The translations under genes and the position numbers were made by a program. A stretch of 64,000 bases of DNA from Erythroxylum novogranatense (taxonomy: Eukaryota; Streptophyta; Magnoliopsida; Malpighiales; Erythroxylaceae). A model generated the notes under the pieces. That model ran no database searches, had not been told where the DNA came from, and saw nothing but the letters and a program-made list of their open reading frames with translations. The DNA is taken from positions 22,572,847 through 22,636,846 of the forward strand of contig CM057230.1 of NCBI GenBank assembly GCA_029891385.1. Direction: 5' to 3'. How positions within the stretch are numbered: the stretch's first letter is position 1; every line of letters starts with the position of its first letter. This document shows positions 53,726 through 63,197 of this stretch, piece after piece.

Positions 53726-55813
53726 GTTCATCTTGTATTGTCTGATCACATTTTTGACCCTGTAGATGATCGAATTTGTCTTCGTGGTCTTCATGAAAGT
53801 TGTAGATCTTGAAGTTCTCTTTCAAACCATCTAAAAAACACCTTGATCCGTGATAGGATTGAATTATCTTATATTTTCTTATATATTTCTATGTGATTTC
53901 AATCATATTCTCAAGATAAAATGCTTAATTTATGTTCAATTTGTGTTTACTGCTAGGTTGGATATGTTGATATATATTTGAGACCAAAAAGATAAGATTT
54001 TAAAGCAAATTGGGGTACAAATGTTTAACAAGAAAAAGGTGACATAAAACAAAATGAAGACAACAACATTTAAGCTTGGAGCTTCCCTTGATTTGTTGAC
54101 AAGTGGTGGCCTTAAAGCATAAACAAAGCTAAAAAGCCTTCCAAAACGTGAAAAGCAAATGAAGACTGGGCTTCCTTTGACAAGTGTCCTACTAACTTGA
54201 CAAATTACAAATCAAAGAAGCCTTGCATGGAGAGGACAACAACATTACTTGACTGTGTGGAGAGCTTTCTCCATAAGCAGACAAAATTATTAAAAGCATT
54301 TGAAGAGCTTGCAAAAACGACGTGCATGACCAACGTTTTCAAGGAGAAGCGCAAAAGCAATTAGGATTTCCAAGAAACGCAGCGTTGAGCTGGGAGGTTT
54401 TTAAGCTACAATTGTCGTGAACCAAAGATTGGAATTTTAATTGTCCACTCAATGCTATAGGTGCGGGGTCAGCAAAATGCAGACTAGGAGCTGCGCACAA
54501 GGAACATGTTGTGCGTTTTACAAAAAAATGCATAGGATTACAACGTATATGTGTCGTTTTGAAGCTGTATAAAAGGAAGGCTATAAACAAGGTTTTAAAG
54601 AGAGCAGCAAAATTAAATTGTCAAAATTAGAATCAACATGCGGGCGTGAGAGGAAATTAAAAGCCATAGTAGACATGAGCTAGAGGGGCGAGTCTAGGTG
54701 CAAAATATGCGTTAAATGCACAATCTTATGCGTTTTGCTCAAAACACACAAGCAGGAGGCGCAACGTTTTACTAAAAAATGTAGGAGACAAGCAGAGGAT
54801 TTAAAAGGAGGAGCGCAGCAGCAGAATGGTTTTTAACTGATGTGTGATCTTTATTGGTCACATCAAGCCACATAAGGGTTTTAGAGAGGAGCAAAATTTA
54901 AATAGCAAGACTAACACGACAGGGACACGACACTGAGGAGAATAGTGGGCTACTAAATAGGTTGAATAAAGGGATTTTTGGTTGGGGATTAAAATGGGAG
55001 TTGAAGCATTTTTTTAGGAAAGACCCATGAGGAACTAGACGTCCGATATCGGTTCGGAGGTGACATCGATGCCGAAAGCTCGGGTTAAATATTTTTTTAA
55101 ATTATTTTGTTATTTTTTCTCTCATTAGGAATTGATTGTGTTATCCTATTTTAATTGATTTGGGTATTGTGTATGGATAATCAAAATTTTGATATTATTT
55201 GGTTATTTGTGTATGAACCCGTTGGGTATTGTGAATTGATGCTTTGCATGCATTCATTGAATCGTTAATTTCAAACCTATTGCTAGAATTTTGATATAAT
55301 CCGTAATTATTATGTTGAAATTCATGTGTAACGACTAACGATTCGTAATCATTAGGGATAACATGACCCAGGTTAAATGACACATCGTATGTGATTGTTG
55401 CCTTGATTAATCAGTTTTTCTAATTTGTAATGCTACTGCCTAATTAAATCTGGAGATCGTATCCTAAGTTGTTCAGTGGTTAGATTTAATTAACGATCGT
55501 ATCTTGATTAAACAAAACCTAAAGTAAAACTTGGGTTAATTGTTAACCCACGATTAATAATTGCTAGGAGAGGTTAAAGAACAACAAATTAATAAAATAT
55601 ACTTAATAGGGTGTAGGCCGAGATTGAACCAAAGAACCAGGTCCTTACCGAATTCCCCACCTTTATCATTTTTGCTTGTTTTCTTTAATTTGTTTTTATT
55701 AGTTTTATTTTATTTTCTTCTTTAAAAATCCAAAACCCCTCTTTTCCTAAACACCGATTAATTTCATTTCTTAAACTTTACACACACTCTTTGTTGGACC
55801 CCACACCCCATCC

Positions 55814-56094
55814 GTAGGTGTTTGCAGGTTATACTGTGGCGCGTGTTTGCGGATTATACCGCGGCATCCAACCTTAATCAGTATTGTCCGCTTTGGCCGC
55901 GAATCGAACACGCGACCTCACGGTTTTGTTCCGCTTATGCGGACACCTCTTACCATAAGAGGCATGTTCTTAGAAACAACAAAACCTTGAGGGGTCGCGA
56001 GTTCGATTCCCAAAGAGGACAATACCGATTAAGGTTGGATGCATGTGATAACTCTTCCAAATATACGCCGCAAAGATAACTCGCAAACACCTAC
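55814..56094. repeat. Symmetrical 281-bp fold-back element with tRNA B-box-like motifs
   Basis: GTAGGTGTTTGC at the left end is the exact reverse complement of GCAAACACCTAC at the right end. Similarity continues inward (GCATCCAACCTTAATC on the left, GATTAAGGTTGGATGC on the right) to the centre CCTCTTA-CCA-TAAGAGG at 55946-55962, whose middle base 55954 is the midpoint of the whole. Each arm contains GTTCGATTC, the pol III B-box core, in opposite orientations. No flanking duplication was found. It may be a foldback MITE or a head-to-head pair of tRNA-derived SINE units. Confidence 0.82.
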
Positions 56095-56387
56095 TGAAAA
56101 AATGAATCAACAATAAGTCAATAGTTTCATAACTGAATGGAATTGGTATGAATGATACCTATTGATTGACCTAAGGTGACTTGTTTGGCAAACCTGAGGT
56201 CATTCTTGGTGATATTGGATATTGACTCACTAGGAAAACTATAAGTTTTCTCGAATTCATAGTGAGGGCTATGGAATTGGATAAAGATAATGGGACCTAC
56301 AATGCATATGTTTAAAGTCCTTATTAATTGAAATTTATGTATGTTCTAACGGTCTCTCTCATTCTTCTAGGTTATTGAATCACCACA

Positions 56388-56781
56388 ATGTCTTCGTCTA
56401 GTGTGAACCTACAATCCCTGCTAAACTCTAACAAACTCACAGGACTCTTAGACTGGCTACGAAATTTGATAATTGTTCTTATATATGAAAAACTAGGATA
56501 TGTCCTAAATGAACCACTTACCAATTTCCCTACTGTCGATGTATCTAATGAGAATCAGAAAGCTTATAAGAAGCTACTGGATGATAGTGAGCTGATTAAC
56601 TGTATTATATTGCCCTCTATGTCACCAGAGCTGCAAAAGCAGTATGAGGCTATAGATACTCATACCATAGTCTACCATCTAAGAGACCTGTTCGATGAGC
56701 AAGCTCGGTCTGAAAGGTTCGAGACCTCGAGGTTGTTTTTTTACTCTAAGATGGTTGAGGGATCACCTCCAGTGCAGTATG
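56388..56781 (+). pseudogene. Copia-2 gag, first part (cut by Copia-3)
   Basis: It starts MSSSSVNLQSL and aligns with Copia-1 gag through SNKLTG, LDWLRNL, SMSPELQKQYEAID, and FDEQARSERFETSRL. In contrast to Copia-1 there is no frameshift in this part, although a few residues (PNF after the G) are deleted. It is truncated after V-Q-Y by the Copia-3 insertion; the next codons (A-L-K-M) resume at 61523. It would have formed the particle shell. Confidence 0.9.
56777..56781. repeat. Target-site duplication of Copia-3, left copy (GTATG)
   Basis: Five bases before TGTTGGACC, repeated at 61521-61525; the gag frame is continuous when one copy and the insert are removed. Confidence 0.95.
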
Positions 56782-57942
56782 TGTTGGACCAATGGTGGTT
56801 GACAAATTAATTCCACTTATGTTTTGATAATAATAAAATTTATAGAATTGGTTAATAAATTGTTTCAGGTATTTTGGGATTGATATTCAATGAAAGAATT
56901 GTACAAATCAAGATGGGCAAGTGTTTAATCATTGAAGAATCAAGATGGAAGTTTCCTATAAGTGAAAGAGGCTTATATAATGAAGATTATAGAAGATTTG
57001 AGTGGATATTATCGTTGAAGCTTACATAAGTCGACTAGAACATCATATGTTAACTAATATATGAAGATATGTCAACACAAGTCTACTAACAGCATACAAG
57101 TCGACTTATCGTGGACCACAAGTCGACTTACACATCACAAGTCGACTTATAGAAGAGCGGAGATGCAAGTTTACGTAAAATGTTGTCACAAGTCGACTTA
57201 TGGTTACAAGTCGACTTATACAACTCGACAAGTCGACTTATGGGTACAGCACATTAATTTCAACGGTCCAATTAGCCAAAAATAGAAGGGAGATTATTAA
57301 GTAACGGTCATTTCAATCTAGCAACGACTAGAATAAGTCCCAACATCTATATTTCTTCTTATAAAAAGGGTGGATGATTGATGAAGAAGTGACACAAGTT
57401 CTAGAAGCCAAAATACTCTTATCTTGCTCCAAATTGCTCATCATTGTTCTTACTTTGTTTACATTTGTATTGAGCACTTGTTCTTAGATCTTTATCCTAT
57501 TTCTTTTACAAATTGAGTGACTAGTGGTAGGTCACGTGTGAGGTAACAGGCAGAAAATCAAGTGGTGTTGGTAGGATTTGTGCGGAAGACAAATCATTTG
57601 TAAAGGTAGCTTGAGCAGGAAATCAGCGGTATTGGTAGGATTTGTGCGGAAGACAAATCAAGTGTAAAGGTAGCTTGAGCCGAAAATCAAGCGACATTGT
57701 AAAGTTCACACTAAACTACAAAGTGTGTAATAAAGTGGTTTGCAAAATCCTAAGTGGGATCTTAGGTAGAGGGCGTGGGTCTTAGCACAGAACCTCTATA
57801 AAAGCAGTGTTTGATCTTCTTCCTACTCCTTGAATTTAAATTTGTTTAAATTACTATTGTGTGAATTAACTTCTGATTTTATTGTAGAAAAAATTACAAA
57901 AAGCATAAAGATCTATTCAACCCCCCTTCTAGATCTCTAATA
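56782..57942 (+). repeat. Copia-3 5' LTR
   Basis: It runs from TGTTGGACCAATGG to CTAGATCTCTAATA. It contains a GTCGAC cluster and, near 57590-57680, a direct duplication of GGTAGGATTTGTGCGGAAGACAAATCA. Confidence 0.93.
57031..57240. repeat. GTCGAC cluster in Copia-3 5' LTR
   Basis: Seven copies of AAGTCGACT occur at irregular spacing (for example near 57031, 57099, 57121, 57141, 57190, 57208, 57228), plus a decayed AAGTCTACT at 57080. Most read ACAAGTCGACTTA. Confidence 0.88.
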
Positions 57943-57944
57943 AT

Positions 57945-57958
57945 TGGTATCATAGCAG
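57945..57958 (+). promoter_or_regulatory. Copia-3 primer binding site
   Basis: TGGTATCATAGCAG lies two bases after the LTR; it is a one-base variant of the usual TGGTATCAGAGC start. Confidence 0.8.
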
Positions 57959-57970
57959 AAGTATCCGGGG

Positions 57971-58860
57971 ATGGCACACAAAAAACTAGCGGAAGAAGGT
58001 AACACAAATTATCGCCCTCCTTTATTTAATGGTACTAACTATTCATCTTGGAAAAATCCTATGAAGTATCACATCATAAGCGAAGGAGTGGAATATTGGA
58101 AGATAATTATCTTCGGTCCACAACCACCGTTAAAAGAAAATGGTGAGTTAAAAGCGAATTGGAATATGATGACAATGACTGGAGGCAAGCTTACATCAAC
58201 GCGAAAGCAATGAAGTTAATTTATTGTGCTCTCACGATTGAGGAAAGAAACCGAGTTAACTCGTGTACCAGCGTGAAAGAAATGTGGGAAAGACTTCGCA
58301 TCACCCACGAAGGAACCAACCAAGTCCGGGAAACAAAGATCAACATGCTTCTCCATGACTATGAAATGTTTGTCATGAAGGAAGGTGAGTCTATTTCCAT
58401 TATGCTTGATTGTTTTGCAGAAATCATAAATGAATTAGGCAACCTTGGAAAGCATATGACGGATAGCGAGAAGGTGAAGAAGATTCTCCGCTCACTACCG
58501 AAAGAATGGGACTCTCAAGTCACATCTATTATGGAGTCTAAAGATCTCAATCACTTGGAATTCAACGCCTTGGTGGGATCTCTCATCAACTATGAGATCA
58601 TTCTCAAATCAAGAGGAGGAAGAGGTAAGTCACAAAAGTCAATTGCTTTAAAAGCTAATGTTTCTTCTCTTGATGAAAGTGACAAAGAAATAGATGAAGA
58701 GGAAGAAGGCGAAGAAATATCAATGTCGCCGAGAAATTTGAGAAAATTCAAGGACTTCTCAAAAATCGGAGGAAGGAATTAAATGGTGGAAGAAATGGAG
58801 AAAGGAAAAATTTGCCATAGAAAGAGGACATCATGCTAGAGAATGCAAAAGCTCATCCTC
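57971..58860 (+). pseudogene. Copia-3 gag (UBN2-type)
   Basis: The ATG at 57971 opens MAHKKLAEEGNTNYRPPLF, then FNGTNYSSWKNPMKYHI, the standard start of UBN2-family Copia gag. A frameshift near 58165 splits it; the second frame runs to 58782 with KLIYCALTIEERNRV, TVKEMWERL-like SVKEMWERLRITHEG, VKKILRSLPKEWDSQVTSI and an acidic DEEEEGEE tract. Beyond it a zinc-knuckle remnant (GHHAREC) is read near 58830. Only one or two lesions separate it from a complete gag, again pointing to a young insertion. Confidence 0.88.
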
Positions 58861-60345
58861 AAATTTAAATCTCGGAGAAATGACAAAGGAAAAGAAAGCT
58901 AGCCTTATAGCCACGTGGAGTGATGATGAGGAAGCATTTCAAAGCAATGATGAAAACAACCTAGCACTTATGACAAATAGCTTCTCAACAGTGATGATGA
59001 AGATGAGGTACATTTCATTGCTCAAGATCTTATAAATTCTTTTAACGCTTTACAAATTGATTTTGAAGAAGCTATTGAGATCAATAAAAATTAAGAAAGA
59101 AAATAAGAGAACTAGTTGCTGAAAATAATGCTTTACATGAGGCGATTGATGATTTAGATTGTCTAAGGAAGATCATTCTGCATGTCTTGCTGAAAAGAAA
59201 GTCTTACTTGTGAGCTTGATAGACTTAGAAAGGAATTTTCTTATGTGATTGGAAAATTTCTTTGGTAGAAATGCAAAGTTTGAAGAGATGTTATCTTTAC
59301 AAAGATATTCTATTTCTAAACATGGTTTGGGATATGATCCTTATAATAGAGATTGTTCTTTAATTTCCAAATTTACGAGGATGGAAAAGTTGCTCGATGT
59401 GCTAGATGCTTGAAAGATGGTCATATAGAAATTGCATGTAAAAGTATTAGGAGATGTGTTAAGGTTAAGAAAATCTGGGTGGTAAAAGGTACAACACCTT
59501 GTAATGTGGTTTATATGACTAACGAAAATGGACCCAAGATGGCTTGGGTACCAATGAGAAGAAATGATGTTTCAGTTGTAGAGTACAAGCAAGGAATGAA
59601 AATCAACCAAGCACATGGTACATTGATAGCAGATATTCAAGGCATATAAGTGGAGACAACAACAAAGATTCCATCATCATTTACACTTAGGCTGAAATGT
59701 GATTGAATTGATCTTGGTATATTCTAGTCAACTTATGGATGTCTAAGTCGACTAATTGGTGAAATGTCGGTAACAAGTCGATTTATGTCTACATGGATTC
59801 TTTAAAACCTATTCTTCTTTTCACTCTCCGTAATGACTATTGTTATGTTATGAAAATTGCCTTTATTTGTGTTTTTGTTTTGTTTGTTTATGGACTGCAT
59901 TTGTGACTATTTTTCATTTTTCATATTGGTTTTTAATTATGACAAAAAGGGGGAGTAATATTAGAAATTGATAATTGGTATCTTTTAGTCACCGTCATTT
60001 GATTGAGGGGGAGTGTGTTTGATTTGAGACTATTTGTGTTTGATGACTTGTTTCTCTATTTAATGTGATTGCGATATTTCATCTTTTGTTGGTTTGTATT
60101 AGTTGTTTTGATTATGACAAAAAGGGGGAGAAAAATGAGAAATTGGATTTTCTTTAGTTACTTGATTAAGGGGGAGTTTGTTAAAATTTTAATTGATTTT
60201 TCAAGGTTATTAAAATTCAATGATTTATATGATTGAGGAGACTTCTAACCAAAATGACAAGGTATAAAAACCTTGATCAATGTTTCTTTGTTTTCATTTC
60301 TTAAACAATTTCTAAGTATTTTGTCATTATCAAAAAGGGAGAGAT
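58861..60345 (+). other. Copia-3 internal region after gag
   Basis: It holds decayed coiled-coil-like coding sequence up to about 59340, then a frame at 59353-59649 with VKKIWVVKGTTPCNVVYM and KMAWVP, the linker that precedes protease/integrase in related Copia elements, and then about 700 non-coding bases. The enzymatic part of pol is absent. Three purine tracts lie in the last 410 bases. Confidence 0.75.
59935..60345 (+). promoter_or_regulatory. Triplicated polypurine-tract-like motif in Copia-3
   Basis: ATTATGACAAAAAGGGGGAG occurs at 59936-59955 and again at 60111-60130, and a shorter form ATCAAAAAGGGAGAGAT at 60329-60345 directly abuts the 3' LTR. Only the last can be the true primer for plus-strand DNA at the LTR. 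Confidence 0.75.
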
Positions 60346-61520
60346 TGTTGGACCAATGGTGGTTGACAAATTAATTCCACTTATGTTTTGATAATAATAA
60401 AATGTATAGAATTGGTTAAGAAATTGTTTAAGGTATTTTGGGATTGATATTCAATGAAAGAATTGTACAAATCAAGATGGGCAAGTGTTTAATCATTGAA
60501 GAATCAAGATGGAAGTTTCCTATAAGTGAAAGAGGCTTATATAATGAAGATTATAGAAGATTTGAGTGGATATTACCGTTGAAGCTTACATAAGTCGACT
60601 AGAACATCATATGTCAACTAATATATGAAGTTATGTCAACACAAGTCGACTAACAGCATACAAGTCGACTTATCGTGGACCACAAGTCGACTTACACATC
60701 ACAAGTCGACTTATAGAAGAGCGGAGATGCAAGTTTACGTAAAATGTTATCACAAGTCGACTTATACAACTCGACAAGTCGACTTATGGGTACAGCACAT
60801 TAATTCCAACGGTCCAATTAGCCAAAAATGGAAGGGAGATTATTAAGGAACGGTCATTTAAATCTAGCAACGGCTAGAATAATTCCCAACAACTATATTT
60901 CTTCTTATATAAAGGGTGGATGATTGATGAAGAAGTGACACAAGTTCTAGAAGCCAAAATACTCTTATCTTGCTCCAAATTGCTCATCATTGTTCTTACT
61001 TTGTTTACATTTGTATTGAGCACTTGTTCTTAGATCTTTATCCTATTTCTTTTACAAATTGAGTGACTAGTGGTAGGTCACGTGTGAGGTAACAATAGGA
61101 AATCAAGTGGTGTTGGTAGGATTTGTCTTGGGAAGACAAATCATTTGTAAAGGTAGCTTCGAGTAGAAAATCAGCGGTATTGGTAACAATAGGAAATCAA
61201 GCGGTATTGGTAGGATTTGTGCGGAAGACAAATCAAGTGTAAAGGTAGCTTGAGCCGAAAATCAAGCAGCATTGTAAGAGTTCACACTAAACTACAAAGT
61301 GTGTAATAAAGTGGTTTGCAAAATCCTAAGTGGGAGCTTAGGTAGAGGACGTAGGTCTTAGCACCGAACCTCTATAAAAACAGTGTTTGATCTTCTTCCC
61401 TACTCCTTGAATTTAAATTTGTTTAAATTACTATTGTGTGAATTAACTTATGATTTTATTGTAGAAAAAATTACAAAAAGCATAAAGATCTATTCAACCC
61501 CCCCTTCTAGATCGCTAACA
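60346..61520 (+). repeat. Copia-3 3' LTR
   Basis: It runs from TGTTGGACCAATGG to CTAGATCGCTAACA. It nearly equals the 5' LTR; one ATGGTTACAAGTCGACTT unit is absent and an extra GGTAACAATAGGAAATCAAG segment is present near 61180. Confidence 0.93.
60594..60785. repeat. GTCGAC cluster in Copia-3 3' LTR
   Basis: Seven AAGTCGACT sites (about 60592, 60643, 60661, 60684, 60703, 60755, 60776), one internal unit fewer than the 5' LTR copy, but with the site at 60643 intact where the 5' LTR has AAGTCTACT. Confidence 0.88.
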
Positions 61521-61525
61521 GTATG
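61521..61525. repeat. Target-site duplication of Copia-3, right copy (GTATG)
   Basis: Matches 56777-56781. Confidence 0.95.
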
Positions 61526-61914
61526 CGCTGAAGATGTATGAATACATTAAAAGGTTATCAGTTTGAGTTTTGTAATGGATCATGAATTAAGTATAGACTT
61601 AATTCTGACCGGTTTAACCAATAGTTATTCACAGTTTGTGTTTAACTATCAGATGAACTAAATATTCACATCGATACCTGAGCTGATTAATTTGCTCAAA
61701 ATAGCTGAGCAAACTGTAAAAAAAGACAGTAAAGTTGTGATGTTGGTAGACTCTGCTTCTGGTTCTCGCAAAAAGAACCAAAAGAAGAAGAAAAGTCTAA
61801 GAAGCTGGAGGTGTAGCTAAGAAGAAGGCAAAGGAGACTACATCAAAGGGGATTTACTTCCATTGCAACAAGGAAGGACATTGAAAGAGGAACTGCAAAG
61901 CTTATTTAGAGTCT
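61526..61914 (+). pseudogene. Copia-2 gag, second part
   Basis: It continues the gag after Copia-3 with LKMYEYIKRL, then in shifting frames MDHELSIDLIL-like and FVFNYQMN-like segments that align to Copia-1 gag near 7250-7140, a lysine-rich stretch, and a zinc-knuckle remnant (FHCNKEGH) near 61855-61880 with the last Cys at NCKAYL. Stops and frameshifts are frequent, many more than in the first part. Confidence 0.8.
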
Positions 61915-62364
61915 TTGAAGCAAAAGAAGGCATTAGATGCCCCACCGTTTACTTCAGGTATGTTATTTGTCATTGAGGCTAATACTATTTCTTATCATAA
62001 CATTTGGGTATTGGATACCAAATGTGACTCACATATATGTGTTGATATGCAAGGTCTCAGGGATAGTAAACCGCTTAAGAAGGGAGAGATGGACCTACGA
62101 GTGGGAAATGGAGCAAGAGTTGCTGCATTAGCTGTAGGAACATATATTTTATATCTTCTTAGTAGGCTAGAGTTAGTTTTGGATAATTGCTATTATGTAC
62201 CTGTTGTGACAAAAAACATTGTATATGTTTCATGTCTTAATAAAACGGGATTTCATTTAACTTTTTCAAGCAATGGTTGTTCAATTAAGTTGAATGAAAT
62301 GTTGTATGGTACTGATACATTGTGCAATGATATTTACATATTAGATATGTGCAATCCAATTTAA
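61915..62364 (+). pseudogene. Copia-2 protease
   Basis: An open stretch of about 149 codons carries WVLDTKCDSHICVDMQGL near 62008-62060: the catalytic D-T-G has become D-T-K, so the enzyme would be inactive. It continues through VGNGARVAALAVGTY and LDNCYYVPVVTKNIVYVSCLNKTGF, the usual region between protease and the integrase zinc-binding domain, and ends MLYGTDTLCNDIYILDM, matching Copia-1 at 6520-6470. Confidence 0.88.
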
Positions 62365-63197
62365 ATATCAATGGCAATAAAAGACAAAAACGAGATAACT
62401 TAAAATCTTCTTACTTATGATATTGTCGACTTAGCCATATAAGTGAGAGATACATGGCTAAGCTACACAAGAGTGGTAGCTTAGGGTTATTTAATTATGA
62501 ATTATATTACATATCTGAATCTTACTTGTTAGGCAAGATTACTTAATTAACTTTTAAAGGAAAGGGTGAACGGGAAAATGAGTTATTAGACCTAATACAT
62601 TTTGATGTATGTGGTCCGATATCCATTCATGTCAAAGGTGGTTTTATGTGCTTCATTACCTTTATTAAATGATTATTCACAATATGGGTATGTGTATCTA
62701 ATAAGATAAAAGTATAAAGCATTTGAAATGTTCAAACAATTTAGACATGAAGTAAAATAACTCGGTAAAAGTGTCAAGACACTTCAATTAGATCGAGGTG
62801 ATGAATACTTGAACTAGGAGTTTCTAGATTAACTCAGGGATAACGAGATTGTATCCCTATGGACTTCACCTTACATACCACAACATAATGGTATGGCATT
62901 GGATATGGTAAGGTCGATGATGGGCTTAACAGATCTACCAAAATCCTTGTGAGGTTATACACTTGAGACTACTATTTATGTGATAAACAGAGTCCCTTTA
63001 AAAGCAGTTGAAGTTACTTCATATGAGATATGGACTAAGAAAAGGCCCTATCTTTCTCATTTGAAAGTTTGGGGTGTCCGACTTATGTAAAGTGAATTCA
63101 ATCAGACAATCTTAAAGCAAAATCTAATAAATGTCTATTTGTAAGATATCCTAAGGAAATAATTGGATATCAGTTCTACAATGTTTTAGAGCAAAAG
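62365..63197 (+). pseudogene. Copia-2 integrase, heavily decayed
   Basis: Fragments in all three frames match Copia-1 integrase: the zinc-binding region near 62420-62480, HFDVCGPISIHVKGG near 62600-62640, LDRGDEYL near 62790-62815 (the second catalytic Asp region), TSPYIPQHNGM near 62865-62895 with the following AERRN block deleted, and TVYVINRVPLKAVEVTSYEIW near 62965-63035. The missing segment removes the catalytic Glu. Many TAG, TGA and TAA codons are present. Confidence 0.85.

Larger units (their letters stand above)
51433..56134. mobile_element. LTR-derived insertion in the Copia-2 leader
   Basis: The left edge TGTCGGACCCCAA follows GAATG, and GAATG recurs at 56135-56139 before sequence that matches the Copia-1 leader, so a 5-bp duplication is likely. 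The right tip (CATAACT) lacks a normal LTR end, which leaves the boundary uncertain. Blocks resemble the solo LTR at 39194-43897: the purine-rich part near 51700, CACGAGCTGTCAAGCTCACC at 52797 and GGCTTGGAATGCCATTAAAG at 52932. Another possible LTR start, TGTTGGACCCCAC, is at 55793. It is probably a composite of large-LTR Gypsy remnants; no polyprotein is seen. Confidence 0.5.
56782..61520 (+). mobile_element. Copia-3, non-autonomous gag-only LTR retrotransposon
   Basis: A 4.7-kb element with two LTRs of about 1.17 kb, primer site, gag and a purine tract, but no protease, integrase, reverse transcriptase or RNase H. The internal part is only 2.4 kb. LTRs are near-identical, apart from a few substitutions and small indels, so it inserted recently compared with Copia-2. 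It would depend on enzymes of a full-length relative. The gag family (UBN2) and the K-G-T-T-P spacer mark it as Ty1/Copia. Confidence 0.92.

Noticed and set aside
53426..53825. Possible Ser/Asp-rich secreted or phosphorylated protein on either strand
   Set aside because: 18-bp minisatellite in a non-coding LTR remnant; equal openness on both strands argues against selection.
55975..56020. Possible tRNA gene (GAGTTCGATTCCC)
   Set aside because: Only the B-box region fits; no acceptor stem or anticodon arm can be drawn, and the motif is part of a fold-back repeat.
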